Both the position numbers and the translations under genes were made by a program. The notes beneath the pieces are model-generated. The model was not told where the DNA came from. It saw only the letters and a list, made by a program, of their open reading frames with translations, and did no database searches. From Ghiorsea sp. (GTDB lineage Bacteria > Pseudomonadota > Zetaproteobacteria > Mariprofundales > Mariprofundaceae): a stretch of DNA of 64,000 bases. The stretch lies in contig JAUZSH010000001.1 in NCBI GenBank assembly GCA_030949605.1, positions 1 to 64,000 on the forward strand, written 5' to 3'. Position 1 is the stretch's first letter; every line of letters begins with the position of its first letter. This document shows positions 35,392-44,478 of the stretch, piece after piece.

Positions 35392-35643
35392 ATGGCACGT
35401 TTACCTGGTCAAACATCTACTCTTGCGCTACTCACCAGCAGCCTTTGGGCAATATCTGCTTTATTCATATTGATTGTTGGGCATTTGGTTTGGATATTTA
35501 TCATTTATGGTATGATGACCAATACGGATGCTCTCAAAGATTTAACAACGTTTATACCCGCACTTCATCATAATCATATGTATATATTAGCAGGTTTAGC
35601 TCTCCTTGCTGATTTATGGATATTGATAAGCCCTAAAAGATAA
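35392..35643 (+). CDS. Small unknown membrane protein
   Basis: The 83-residue protein has two hydrophobic segments (ALLTSSLWAISALFILIVGHL with VWIFIIYGM, and NHMYILAGLALLADLWIL). No family is recognised. It is 3 bp after the BamE-like gene and 23 bp before pgsA in the same direction. Confidence 0.6.
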   Translation: MARLPGQTSTLALLTSSLWAISALFILIVGHLVWIFIIYGMMTNTDALKDLTTFIPALHHNHMYILAGLALLADLWILISPKR

Positions 35644-35666
35644 CATGAACAACATAAAGGAAAACC

Positions 35667-36215
35667 ATGAACTGGACATTATCCAATAAAATAACAGCCA
35701 TGCGCATTCTTCTTGTGCCAGTGTTTATCCTTGCCTTTTATCTGCCTGCTCCACTTTCTTATTATGCTTCAGGCTTGGTATTTGCCATTGCTGGCTGGTC
35801 GGATTGGTTTGATGGTTACTTGGCGCGCTCCCGCAATGAGGAAACTGCATTTGGTCGGTTCTTAGACCCCGTTGCCGACAAACTTTTGGTTTCTGTCGCT
35901 TTAATCCTACTTGTTGATGTTGATTTCGCATCCACCATACTCGTTGTCATCTTGATTAGCCGCGAAATTATTATCGGTGCGCTTAGAGAGTGGCTAGCCG
36001 AACGCGCTGTGGTTGTTCATGTTTCGCAAATGGGTAAATGGAAAACACTGACCCAAATGTTTGCCATTGAAGGGCTTCTTTTGCATGAAGACTTTTTTGG
36101 GTTCCCTATGCATGAAGCAGGCACTGCATTTTTATGGCTCGCCACGGTATTAAGCCTGTGGTCTGCTTATGAATATATCAAAGGTGCTCTTCCTGAGTTT
36201 CGCAAAGGCGATTAA
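35667..36215 (+). CDS. pgsA: CDP-diacylglycerol-glycerol-3-phosphate 3-phosphatidyltransferase
   Basis: PgsA makes phosphatidylglycerol phosphate. The 182-residue membrane protein contains the CDP-alcohol motif D-G-x2-A-R-x8-G-x3-D-x3-D in DGYLARSRNEETAFGRFLD with PVADK following, and several helices. It starts TLSNKITAMRILLVPVFI, typical of PgsA. It ends the plus-strand envelope cluster and is convergent with the alcohol dehydrogenase gene. Confidence 0.92.
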   Translation: MNWTLSNKITAMRILLVPVFILAFYLPAPLSYYASGLVFAIAGWSDWFDGYLARSRNEETAFGRFLDPVADKLLVSVALILLVDVDFASTILVVILISREIIIGALREWLAERAVVVHVSQMGKWKTLTQMFAIEGLLLHEDFFGFPMHEAGTAFLWLATVLSLWSAYEYIKGALPEFRKGD

Positions 36216-36226
36216 AGAAGTGCTGG

Positions 36227-37408
36227 TTAAAGTCTAGCACACAACAAATCGTTTAATTCTTTCTTGGTCAAAACAATCGGGTTGGTGGCATAACTTCCAC
36301 CACTGATATTGTCGATGATGTTATCCACATCACCTTGACTTACACCAAATTCAGACAATTTCGGCATTTGCATATGCTGTTGCCAAATTTCCAACATACC
36401 CAAGAGCATCTTTAAAGCTTCGTTTTCATTCATATTCATCTCAGGTGCAAACAATCGCCCGACTTTGGCATATTTGGCAAGCGCTGGGTTATGCGCATCT
36501 CGGCTTTGCATGGCATGAACATTGGTTTTGGTCGCTTCAAACAATAAAGAACCGCACACCACGCCATGTGGGATGGGAAAGTATGCACCCAAAGGCGAAG
36601 CAAGCCCATGCACAGAGCCAAGCCCTGCATTGGCAAGCGTTAAACCCGAAAGGGATGAGCCATACAACATATCAGACCTAGCCTGAATATCTGAACCATC
36701 ATCAAACGCCGCAGGCAAAGCATTCACCACCTTTTCCAAACCTGACCATGCCAGCGCATCACTCATCGGGCTGGCTTTAATGGATACATAACTTTCGAGC
36801 AATTGGGTAAACGCATCCATGCCACATGCAGCAGTCGTTTGTGGTGAACAAGTGAGCGTCAATTCAGGGTCGAGAATGATATGTTTGGCGACCAAAGAGA
36901 CATCACGAAAAGACTTCTTAAATCCATCTTCGCCAATCACCGATAACACTGCATTTTTGCTGGTTTCGCCACCCGTACCCGCCGTGGTTGGCACAGCAAT
37001 CAAAGGTGTGGTGGCTGAATTGAATATTTTGCCCTCACCCACACCTTCAAGGTAGCACATCACCGAATCACCTGAAGGCAACAACCCTGCCACGGCTTTG
37101 GCAGCATCCACAGCACTACCCCCACCAATGGCAAGCACCACATCAGGTGCAAAGCTTTGGTATTGGGCAACCCAAACATCAATCATTTGCGGGCAGGGTT
37201 CACCGCTTACCCGCTCGCGCCTCACTTCAAAGGTTTGACTTAAGTCATGCCAAAGCTGATGGCACAAAGCCGAATCATCAAACGACTTCCCGCCCGTAAT
37301 CAACAACACTTTATTGCCATAATCTTGAATAAGGTTGACGAGCATCTCGCGTTTGCCCACCCCAAAATGAATATGCGGTGTGGCAGCGAAGTCAAAGTTG
37401 TCAAACAT
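36227..37408 (-). CDS. Iron-containing (type III) alcohol dehydrogenase
   Basis: The 393-residue protein has the NAD-binding segment VVLAIGGGSAVDAAKAVAGL and VPTTAGTGGETSKNAVLSV. Metal-ligand regions are CGMDAFTQLLESYVS and SVHGLASPLGAYFPIPHGVVCG. It oxidises or reduces an alcohol or aldehyde; the substrate is unknown. Its start overlaps the end of the RibD-like gene, so both belong to the minus-strand unit led by fur. Confidence 0.9.
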   Translation of the reverse strand: MFDNFDFAATPHIHFGVGKREMLVNLIQDYGNKVLLITGGKSFDDSALCHQLWHDLSQTFEVRRERVSGEPCPQMIDVWVAQYQSFAPDVVLAIGGGSAVDAAKAVAGLLPSGDSVMCYLEGVGEGKIFNSATTPLIAVPTTAGTGGETSKNAVLSVIGEDGFKKSFRDVSLVAKHIILDPELTLTCSPQTTAACGMDAFTQLLESYVSIKASPMSDALAWSGLEKVVNALPAAFDDGSDIQARSDMLYGSSLSGLTLANAGLGSVHGLASPLGAYFPIPHGVVCGSLLFEATKTNVHAMQSRDAHNPALAKYAKVGRLFAPEMNMNENEALKMLLGMLEIWQQHMQMPKLSEFGVSQGDVDNIIDNISGGSYATNPIVLTKKELNDLLCARL

Positions 37409-38195
37409 AGCTAAACCTTTGGAACAATTGATTTTCTTGGGTGTCCAAATAAGAAGCTTTGAGTTTCAGGCTTTGTGCGTTGTCTAAATCTACATCCACC
37501 AAACCTGAAACCTTTGTGCCGCCCAATAGCGTAAAGTGTGTGGTGAGAAACAATTCATTCACAGCTTTGTCTTGGATGAGAGTCGCATGAACTTGTGGGC
37601 CTGCAATCATATAGGCACTGCGATAAGTCAAATCTATCAAGCATTGGCGAACAAACTGACCTGTCACCTCATCTGTTTGTTTGACCACCACACCAGTATT
37701 CTCTAAGTTTTCAATTTTGGACACATCTTGCGATGAAGTCAGCACAATCACTTGCCTATCTTTCACTTTTTCTAAAGCAGCGAGCGGTATATCCAAAGAG
37801 TTGGATAACACCATCACATCAGGCTGTGATTTTAATCCTTGCATCTTTCGCCAAGCTTTAATATCCGCATATTTATCACCGCCGCCCACAGGCAACAGGT
37901 CTTGTGCTTTATCTTCTGCAAGTTGTCTAAAATAACGCGCCGAAGTCAGCATCACATCGGCTTGCCCTGCAAGCTCTTGATACAGTCGCCAGTCTCGCCT
38001 ATTGGCAATACTTGGCGGCACGGCATATTCACCCATAGCTGCATCAAACAAGGCAATACGCCCATCAAGGCTTACGATATAATTGGCATAAATAAATATC
38101 TCACCCTGTTTTGCTTGTTGATGCAAATTTAAAGCAAGGTAAGTGCCTTCGAGTTGACGGGAAACATCACATGCAGGATAGAGTTGTTTTAGCAT
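37401..38195 (-). CDS. RibD C-terminal-like (pyrimidine/dihydrofolate) reductase
   Basis: The 264-residue protein has the RibD-C fold: IYANYIVSLDGRIAL near the N-terminus, DWRLYQELAGQADVMLTSARYF, VMVLSNSLDIPL, and AYMIAGPQVHATLIQDKAVNELFLT near the end. These are NADPH-dependent reductases of riboflavin-type pyrimidines or related substrates. It lacks the deaminase domain of complete RibD. Its function is uncertain. It lies directly downstream of FTR1. Confidence 0.8.
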   Translation of the reverse strand: MLKQLYPACDVSRQLEGTYLALNLHQQAKQGEIFIYANYIVSLDGRIALFDAAMGEYAVPPSIANRRDWRLYQELAGQADVMLTSARYFRQLAEDKAQDLLPVGGGDKYADIKAWRKMQGLKSQPDVMVLSNSLDIPLAALEKVKDRQVIVLTSSQDVSKIENLENTGVVVKQTDEVTGQFVRQCLIDLTYRSAYMIAGPQVHATLIQDKAVNELFLTTHFTLLGGTKVSGLVDVDLDNAQSLKLKASYLDTQENQLFQRFSYV

Positions 38196-38987
38196 TTAGG
38201 CTTTGCGGTATAAGTAAGTCACAATACCTAACGTCGCCACAAATACCATCATTTGCATACCACTGGGTTGCGAATCATAACCCACCATCACATGCAGAAT
38301 CTCACCCATCAAACTTTCATCGGATAGGATAAACGAGCTATCCCAAACGGTATCAATAATCGGTGGAATCATATCGACCAACACCAAGTTGCTGGCAGCT
38401 TGCGAAGCCATGCCTGCCGCCAGTAAAATCAACAATCCACCCATCACACTGAACACATGTTTCATCGGAATACGAATCAAACCTTGGTACAAAACCAAAC
38501 CCAACGCACCACCTGCCAACAAGCCGAATAATCCACCGATTAACATCGCTTGCGGGTCATCTTCAACCTGCATCACACCAAACAAGAAAAACACAGCTTC
38601 ACCACCTTCGCGCATGACTGCCGCCAAAGCTATGATCATCAGCCCAATCATGGGTGTGCTACCATCAGCCACCGATTCACCCACTTGTTTGATGCGCTGG
38701 CTCATTTCACGACCGTGTTTACTCATCCACACCACAGTCCACGCCAGCAATATCGAAGCAATACCCAAAACGATGGCGTTGAAAACAAATTCACCCGCGC
38801 CATCCATAGCATTTTCCACTTCATCCATAAAGATGGCAAAGGCAAAGGCACCCAATAACCCTAACCCAGCACCTGTTAAAATAGCTTTGTTTGCACCTGC
38901 AACACCCTTGGTTGCGGCAAATAACATGCCCAAGACGATAGACATCTCCAGCACTTCACGAAATACGATAATTAAAGCTGATAACAT
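38196..38987 (-). CDS. FTR1-family iron permease
   Basis: The 263-residue membrane protein has two REXXE iron-relay motifs (IVFREVLEMSIVLG and AVMREGGEAVFFL), about seven helices and the FTR1 pattern. FTR1/EfeU proteins import iron. No EfeO or EfeB partners are present. The stop of fur and the start of this gene are adjacent (38988/38987), and a Fur box precedes fur, so the pair is probably iron-regulated. Confidence 0.93.
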   Translation of the reverse strand: MLSALIIVFREVLEMSIVLGMLFAATKGVAGANKAILTGAGLGLLGAFAFAIFMDEVENAMDGAGEFVFNAIVLGIASILLAWTVVWMSKHGREMSQRIKQVGESVADGSTPMIGLMIIALAAVMREGGEAVFFLFGVMQVEDDPQAMLIGGLFGLLAGGALGLVLYQGLIRIPMKHVFSVMGGLLILLAAGMASQAASNLVLVDMIPPIIDTVWDSSFILSDESLMGEILHVMVGYDSQPSGMQMMVFVATLGIVTYLYRKA

Positions 38988-39374
38988 TTAGCTTTCCTCT
39001 GCTTTGCATGTTTTGCAAAGCCCAAATAGTAATAATTGATGCCCCTCAATCTTAAACCCGCGCTCTTCTGCCACTTTATCTTGTAATGATTCAATTTGAG
39101 GCTCACAAAACTCTTCAATACTGCCGCAACCAGTACAAACCAAATGGTCGTGATGCGATTTGTCTGCCCGCTCATAGCGTTTCTTATCCGCAAGCTGAAT
39201 GGATTCAATCAACCCTTGGTCTGCTAAGGCTGCAAGCCCGCGATATACTGTGGCAATACCAATACTGATGCCTTCTTCTTTTAAAGCATAGGCAATTTCA
39301 TCGGCATCCCAATGTTTATCAAAGCGATTAATCATATCTAAAATGGCTTGGCGTTGTGCGGTTAACTTCTGCAT
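38988..39374 (-). CDS. fur: Fur-family ferric-uptake regulator
   Basis: The 128-residue protein has the winged-helix part (TAQRQAILDMINRFDKHWDADEIAYALKEEGISIGIATVYRGLAAL). The metal-binding HHDHLVCTGCGSIEEFCEP and the C-terminal CKTCK complete the pattern. The double CxxC suggests a structural zinc site. It is first in a minus-strand unit with FTR1, the RibD-like and alcohol dehydrogenase genes. The upstream Fur-box-like site suggests autoregulation. It could be a Fur paralogue (Zur or PerR type), but the FTR1 neighbour favours iron. Confidence 0.9.
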   Translation of the reverse strand: MQKLTAQRQAILDMINRFDKHWDADEIAYALKEEGISIGIATVYRGLAALADQGLIESIQLADKKRYERADKSHHDHLVCTGCGSIEEFCEPQIESLQDKVAEERGFKIEGHQLLLFGLCKTCKAEES

Positions 39375-39378
39375 AATA

Positions 39379-39397
39379 ACGAATGATAATCACTATC
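39379..39397 (-). promoter_or_regulatory. Fur-box-like operator upstream of fur-FTR1
   Basis: The sequence ACGAATGATAATCACTATC closely follows the 19-bp Fur consensus (GATAATGATAATCATTATC), matching best across AATGATAATCA. It is within 25 bp of the fur start codon and so could repress the operon when iron is plentiful. Confidence 0.7.
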
Positions 39398-39429
39398 GAT
39401 ACAATCTTGCAAGCTTTTATATTTTGTTA

Positions 39430-39591
39430 CCTAGATTCTGCAAGTGTTTGCACGTTCAGAGTGTAAGATGTTGGTTTATATAGCGTATTAAAAAAACACG
39501 TGGTCACCTTATTGGTGATGAGTGTTTTTTAAATAGTCTAGGTGAATTAAGAGATTGCGCTATGTATGTGTAAACACTTGCAGGATCTAGG
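39430..39591 (+). repeat. MITE family A, copy 1 (162 bp)
   Basis: The terminal inverted repeats are CCTAGATTCTGCAAGTGTTT and, at the right, the complement of CCTAGATCCTGCAAGTGTTT. A near-identical copy is at 51898-52058. The interior has a hairpin with AAAAAACAC and GTGTTTTTT arms enclosing GGTCACCTTATTGGTGA, which could terminate transcription in either direction. It has no coding capacity. Confidence 0.88.
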
Positions 39592-39751
39592 TATTACCCT
39601 AAATAGAGCTTACTCAAAAAGTATGGCGTAAGCGTTGCGTATAGGTTGGAAGTGAGGCTCAAGGTGAAGGTGTAAGCCTGAGAAAGCACCCTGAGGTGAC
39701 ACGAGAATGACATATTTTAGTCCAACTGCGTAACATCAGTTACATAAGATT
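39592..39751. other. Non-coding patch of short repeats
   Basis: No gene is seen. The patch begins with AGAGCTTACTCAAAAAGTAT, repeated near 61831, and contains the phrase GAAGGTGTAAGCCTGAGAAAGCA, repeated near 41013. A second outward-facing IS701-type end (GCGTAACATCAG) lies at 39729-39740. It looks like accumulated intergenic repeat debris. Confidence 0.5.
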
Positions 39752-40882
39752 CTGATGTTACGCACCCAGCTATCTTGAACCTTATGTAATTCCTCAAAAG
39801 CTACCTTGACGGCTTTGATGTAAAGCTGTCGTTTTAAAGCGTAAGGCATTCATCTTTTAATGATGCTTAATCGTTTCCAGCTGAGCGGCCGCATAGAGTG
39901 AACATAAAGACGTGATTGCTCTGAACGTTCTTTTTACTTTGGTTGGCGACTTTGCCAAAGGCAAGTGTTTGATTGTTATATTTTTAGTGAGCAAGACTTC
40001 GATTCTTTCCAACCGTTTTTTGTAGAGTTGTCTCAAGGGCTCTCTTTGGTTTAAGTTCAAATCGTTAGTGATCATAATATAATATGCCTATGCTGTCATC
40101 TTTGTTTGTAAAAACTTGGCGGTGCAAAAGGACTGGAAAGTCCTGACCTTTTACCCACCCTTGTACAGGCTCTTCTGACCATTCTAACTTATCAATACGT
40201 ACAAATTTTCCCTGTTTCTTGTCTTTCAAGCTAAGCGCAACAAGGCGGTTACTTTTTAGGGCAATGATAAAATGTTTCTTTATCTTTTTGTGCACAAAAG
40301 CCATGATTTTCACTTGAGGAAAACCAACTGTCTGCCAAGATATAACGCCATTTCAATTGGTTCTTCTGGCATGCTGAAATCATGCTGCGTAGCAGCTCAT
40401 TTTTGGTAACATCGCTTCTCCTTTTTTCTTTGCGTGTCTTGACATCACTAAAGTGTATCGGCTTGGTAATGAGTTCAAAGGCGACAGGTAAACTTACATC
40501 GTTTGCATGGTACAAACAGTTCAACAAGTTGATGCCTTTGACTGAGCGGTTGACCGTATGATCAAAATGCCAGCAGATTAAATCATTCTCCTTGCTGTGC
40601 GCTTTTTCTTGCACCGTATCATCAAAAATAAGAACACCAGATTCTGATTCAATCTGACGAACATCTTTCTTTAAACCCTGCCAAAGATCCTTCGAGGTAT
40701 AATCCTTCTTCGACAAGAAACGCGTGACTTGATCGTGGCTTATTTGACCATCTAACATCTCCTGATAAACCTGTGGCTGTGGTGCAGCCAAATGAGCTTA
40801 ATAGGTAGTCTGTGTAGAGTTCAAATATGTTGGGATTTTCCATGTCCGAAGATTAACATATGTGCTGGGCGCGTAACATCAG
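39752..40882 (-). mobile_element. Degenerate IS701-like insertion sequence
   Basis: The element is about 1131 bp with inverted ends CTGATGTTACGC(A/G)CCCAGC. It encodes a DDE transposase broken in several places. The same ends bound small non-coding elements at 57728-57917 and 62269-62507, which also share the internal sequence AATTACAAAGGTTCAAGATG (compare the complement near 39773). The family assignment is from transposase wording and the TTAA target, and is tentative. Confidence 0.7.
39857..40843 (-). pseudogene. IS701-like transposase with at least three frameshifts
   Basis: Reading starts at 40843 (MENPNIFELYTDYLLSSFG) and shifts to the frame holding FLSKKDYTSKDLWQGLKK, FDDTVQEKAHSKENDL and VNRSVKGINLLNCLY. 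A further stretch is WRYILADSWFSSSENH. Another shift at about 40300 leads to KSNRLVALSLKDKKQGK and QDFPVLLHRQVF, and a last one near 40070 to the C-terminal basic part. Each frame alone is too short to be functional. The first two catalytic Asp regions are visible (FDDT, LADSWF). Confidence 0.8.
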
Positions 40883-41077
40883 TTACATAAGTATGTTTCG
40901 GGTAGCTTGTATGATGTCACAGCCAATAAAAACCACTAACTTCGATAGTTATAATCAGCGTTGCTAATGGCGAGGCTAAAGCCTCGCTTCCTTAAGTGCT
41001 GCAACTCAAGGAGAAGGTGTAAGTCTGAGAAAGCATTGGAAGTGCGACTTTAGTCGCGCATACATCGGCTTCTGTGG
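40883..41077. other. Intergenic region with GAGGCTAAAGCCTCG palindrome
   Basis: No gene is visible. It contains the palindrome GGCGAGGCTAAAGCCTCGC (near 40968), which recurs in several intergenic patches (about 57760, 57830, 61887, 61962). A second copy of the GAAGGTGTAAG phrase is also present. The palindrome may act as a terminator or be a REP-like repeat. It lies downstream of hflX. Confidence 0.5.
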
Positions 41078-42373
41078 TTAGTTCGCCTCAACCACCCACT
41101 CCTGCAACTGGCTTTGAAATTTCGGTGAAATACGCACTTTAAGCTTTAGCCATTCATCATCAGCCTTTTGCGATAACACTAAACCATTCTCATGACACCA
41201 AGCCAATGTTTTGCCATCGGCAATGGGCAGTTGAAGGTCTAACTCGACCATGTTCTGCTCGCTCCATTTGGCGAGCAATGCCATCAAATCATCCATGCCA
41301 TGCCCTGTCACCGCAGAAAGGGCTATGCGCGAACCATCAATGTTTTTTCTAAGTGTTGTTTTTACTTTGGGAGCCAAATCAATCTTGTTTAATACTTCCA
41401 CAATCGGTGGGGCATTATCGCCATCCAAACCAAGTTCGCGCAAAGTTTCGACCACCACGGACTTATGATTCGGGCTTTCAGCATCGGCAATATCGCGCAC
41501 ATGCAGTATCAAATCCGCTTCAATCACTTCTTCCAGCGTAGCGCGAAAGGCATTGACCAATTCATGGGGAAGCTCCTGCACAAAACCCACAGTGTCCGAC
41601 ATCATCAGGGTGACGCTATTTTTAAATTTAATTTGCCTAAGTGTTGGGTCTAATGTGGCAAAAAGTTGGTCTGCTACATAGGCATCGGCATTTGTGATTT
41701 TGTTAAACAGGGTAGATTTACCCGCATTGGTATAACCCACCAATGCCACCGTCAACACATCCCTACGCTTGCGCCCTTCGCGTTGGGTGGCACGCATTTG
41801 TCGCACTTTAGCCAAATCTTGCTCAATACGTTTGATGCTGTCGCGAATCATGCGTTTATCCAACTCAAGCTGCCGCTCACCAGGACCACCCATAAAACCA
41901 ACACCACCCCGCTGCCGCTCAAGATGTGTCCATGTGCGCACTAGGCGGCTGATTTGGTAGTTAAGGCTGGCAAGCTCCACCTGCATCACCCCTTCTCGTG
42001 TTTTGGCTCTTGCGCCAAAGATTTCAAGAATTAGCCCTGTTCTATCAATCACTTTACAATTGAATGCTGTTTCAAGGTTGCGTTGTTGGATGGGTGAGAG
42101 TTGATGATCCACAAAAACCACCGCGACCTCTTTAATTTCCACGCGCTTGGCAATGTCTTCAGCTTGCCCTGAGCCAATCAAGGTGGCGGGTATTGCCCTG
42201 CGTACATTCATCAACACAGACTCTTCCAAAGGGCAACCCAGCGACAATACCAAGCGTTCAAACTCTTCAAATCGCGACTTACTCGCCGCCTCACCCCAAC
42301 GCATTTCGGCAAGCCTTGGATGCAGCGCAATCACTTTGTCTTGTTGATGTTCCGTCTCTGTTAGTTCGCTCAT
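41078..42373 (-). CDS. hflX: Ribosome-associated GTPase HflX
   Basis: HflX splits or rescues stalled ribosomes. The 431-residue protein has the N-terminal HflX domain (VFVDHQLSPIQQRNLE, DRTGLILEIFGARAKTREG) and the linker GGVGFMGGPGERQLELDKR. The G-domain motifs VALVGYTNAGKSTLF, DTVGFVQELP and NKIDL follow. A C-terminal extension follows. It is a single gene flanked by repeats on its downstream side. hfq is not adjacent, unlike in enterics. Confidence 0.95.
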   Translation of the reverse strand: MSELTETEHQQDKVIALHPRLAEMRWGEAASKSRFEEFERLVLSLGCPLEESVLMNVRRAIPATLIGSGQAEDIAKRVEIKEVAVVFVDHQLSPIQQRNLETAFNCKVIDRTGLILEIFGARAKTREGVMQVELASLNYQISRLVRTWTHLERQRGGVGFMGGPGERQLELDKRMIRDSIKRIEQDLAKVRQMRATQREGRKRRDVLTVALVGYTNAGKSTLFNKITNADAYVADQLFATLDPTLRQIKFKNSVTLMMSDTVGFVQELPHELVNAFRATLEEVIEADLILHVRDIADAESPNHKSVVVETLRELGLDGDNAPPIVEVLNKIDLAPKVKTTLRKNIDGSRIALSAVTGHGMDDLMALLAKWSEQNMVELDLQLPIADGKTLAWCHENGLVLSQKADDEWLKLKVRISPKFQSQLQEWVVEAN

Positions 42374-42523
42374 GGATACCCTTAAATTTTATCTGTTTAT
42401 TGACAAGCTAGCCTTGGTCAGCCCATGCTTTGGCGCACAAGTATGACAACAAATAGCGTGAAACCTAGCCCGCATGATGCGTCAACGCGCTAAGCATAGC
42501 ACTTTGGAGCAAGCCAACCCACT

Positions 42524-43807
42524 ATGACACCTGTCGATAGCACTGCCAATATTAATATCTACCACCTCAATCGCTTATTCCTCTTCCGAAGCAGCATGAT
42601 TGTTGCCGAAGTCTTGTTGCTGACGATTGCCGTGCGCCTTAGTGACAACCCTTTCCCTTTAGCCCAAGTGATGTTTGTCATTGCCTTATATGCCTTATTC
42701 AACCTTATAACTTGGCTCAAACAACCCAAAACATCCACGGTGTCTGCCAACTATCTCTTTACCCACCTCTGCATTGATGCCTTAGCCCTCACCTTACTTC
42801 TCTATTACACAGGCGGGGCAAATAACCCCTTTGTTTCTCTATTTTTATTGCCACTTCTTCTTGTCGCCGCCATTTTTCCTAAGCCTTATATTTGGAGTAT
42901 GGCTATCATTACTACGGTGAGTTATGGGATTTTACTGCTCTTCCCCTATCAAGCCATGCACATGGGCAACATGAATCACGCAGCCATGAATCATAGCACC
43001 ATGAATACCCACGCCATAGGCATGGCAGCCAGCTTTTTATTTAGTGTGGTGGTGATTTTATTCTTTGTGGTATCGATGGCGGAATCACTGCGCGACCGTG
43101 AACGTAAACTGGCAACAGCCCATGAAAAAAGCTTACGTGATAAACATGTCGTCGCCCTTGGCACATTGGCTGCAGGTGCTGCCCATGAGCTAGGCACACC
43201 TTTAGGAACCATGGCGATTTTGACCAAAGAAATGGAAAATGAATATGCCGACGATGCCGAATTGCTCGAACAAATCCAAATCCTCCGCGCCCAAGTTGAC
43301 CGCTGTAAAGCTACGATTTCGCAAATGAGTAGCAGTGCAGGTCAACTTCGTGCCACAGGTGGCAAAAGCATGGTAATTTCCGACTACATCCATGATATTG
43401 GGCAACACTGGCAAGCCGAACACCCCCAAGCCAAACTTGAAATCATGTGTACCAAAGACACCCCCGCACCACAACTGGTGGTCGATGACACCTTACAACA
43501 AGCCCTCATTAGCCTGCTCAACAATGCCGCCGATGCAGGCGCACAACATATCACACTCAAGCTACACTGGGATGATGAACACTTATCCCTACACATCACC
43601 GATGATGGTTCAGGCTTATCTGAAGACATCCAAAACAAACTAGGCACACCCTTTATCAGCAGCAAAGCCCACGGACAAGGCTTAGGCTTTTATTTAGCTC
43701 AAGCTGTTATTTCACGCATGGGCGGCAGTATTTCAATTCAAAACCAGTCAACCCACAACGGTGTCTGTGTCCACATTCAACTCCCCCTACAAGACATGAG
43801 GATTTAA
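42524..43807 (+). CDS. RegB/PrrB-type redox sensor histidine kinase
   Basis: The 427-residue protein has about six membrane helices in residues 20-190. A histidine box VVALGTLAAGAAHELGTPLGTMAIL matches the RegB signature. The ATPase region has SLLNNAADAG, DDGSGL and GQGLGFYLAQAVISRMGG. A His/Met-rich loop (MHMGNMNHAAMNHSTMN) lies between helices, suggesting metal or redox sensitivity. The gene is one base from the response-regulator gene. RegB kinases respond to quinone or oxygen status. The conserved redox-active cysteine of RegB was not located. Confidence 0.88.
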   Translation: MTPVDSTANINIYHLNRLFLFRSSMIVAEVLLLTIAVRLSDNPFPLAQVMFVIALYALFNLITWLKQPKTSTVSANYLFTHLCIDALALTLLLYYTGGANNPFVSLFLLPLLLVAAIFPKPYIWSMAIITTVSYGILLLFPYQAMHMGNMNHAAMNHSTMNTHAIGMAASFLFSVVVILFFVVSMAESLRDRERKLATAHEKSLRDKHVVALGTLAAGAAHELGTPLGTMAILTKEMENEYADDAELLEQIQILRAQVDRCKATISQMSSSAGQLRATGGKSMVISDYIHDIGQHWQAEHPQAKLEIMCTKDTPAPQLVVDDTLQQALISLLNNAADAGAQHITLKLHWDDEHLSLHITDDGSGLSEDIQNKLGTPFISSKAHGQGLGFYLAQAVISRMGGSISIQNQSTHNGVCVHIQLPLQDMRI

Positions 43808-43808
43808 T

Positions 43809-44357
43809 ATGCAAGATATGATTCAAAGTGCCCCTACCCTATTGCTGGTCGATGATGATGCGTTGTATTGCCGTATTTTAGGCAATGCCTTAAAAAGGCG
43901 AGGGTTTACTGTGCTCACTGCACACAATGTGCAACAAGCATTGCATATGGTGGGTGACGTACCGCCTAAATTTGCCGTGGTCGATTTGAATATGCCTGGT
44001 GATTCTGGTTTGGTATTGATTGAAAAAATTCATAAGCTAGACCCACAAGCACATATGGTGGTGCTCACAGGTTATGCCAGCGTCGCCACCGCCGTAGAAG
44101 CCATCAAGCTGGGCGCAACCCACTACCTTGCCAAGCCTGCCGATGCCGATGAAGTGCTCAAAGCTTTGGGGCAAACCGACGGGCAAGTGGGCATTGAAAT
44201 TAAACAACAACCCTTATCACCCAAACGCCTAGAGTGGGAACATATTCAAAAGGTACTCACTGAGAATGATGGTAATATTTCGGAAACTGCACGCCAATTA
44301 GGTATGCACCGCCGCACTTTACAACGCAAACTACAAAAACGACCTGTCCAAGAATAA
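43809..44357 (+). CDS. RegA/PrrA/ActR-type response regulator
   Basis: This 182-residue regulator has the receiver DDDALYCRILGNAL, the phosphoacceptor Asp in FAVVDLNMPGDSG, VVLTGYASVATAVEAIKLGATHYLAKP, and a Fis-like helix-turn-helix at the C-terminus (NISETARQLGMHRRTLQRKLQ). The layout matches RegA. With the preceding RegB-type kinase it probably controls genes in response to redox state. The lipoprotein-OMP-redoxin trio starts 122 bp downstream and may be a target. Confidence 0.9.
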   Translation: MQDMIQSAPTLLLVDDDALYCRILGNALKRRGFTVLTAHNVQQALHMVGDVPPKFAVVDLNMPGDSGLVLIEKIHKLDPQAHMVVLTGYASVATAVEAIKLGATHYLAKPADADEVLKALGQTDGQVGIEIKQQPLSPKRLEWEHIQKVLTENDGNISETARQLGMHRRTLQRKLQKRPVQE

Positions 44358-44478
44358 AGCTATCCCTCCGTAATCTAGCCCTAAAACCTACTCTCCAGAC
44401 AGGGTGCGACAACTTGTCACATATTCGTACACATTGCATTTGCTTAAAGTTCGCCCATCACAGTTTTGGGAGGAACAC

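Noticed and set aside
42559-43665. Several minus-strand open frames across the RegB-type kinase
   Set aside because: They are shadows of a well-supported histidine kinase gene and have no start context or domains.
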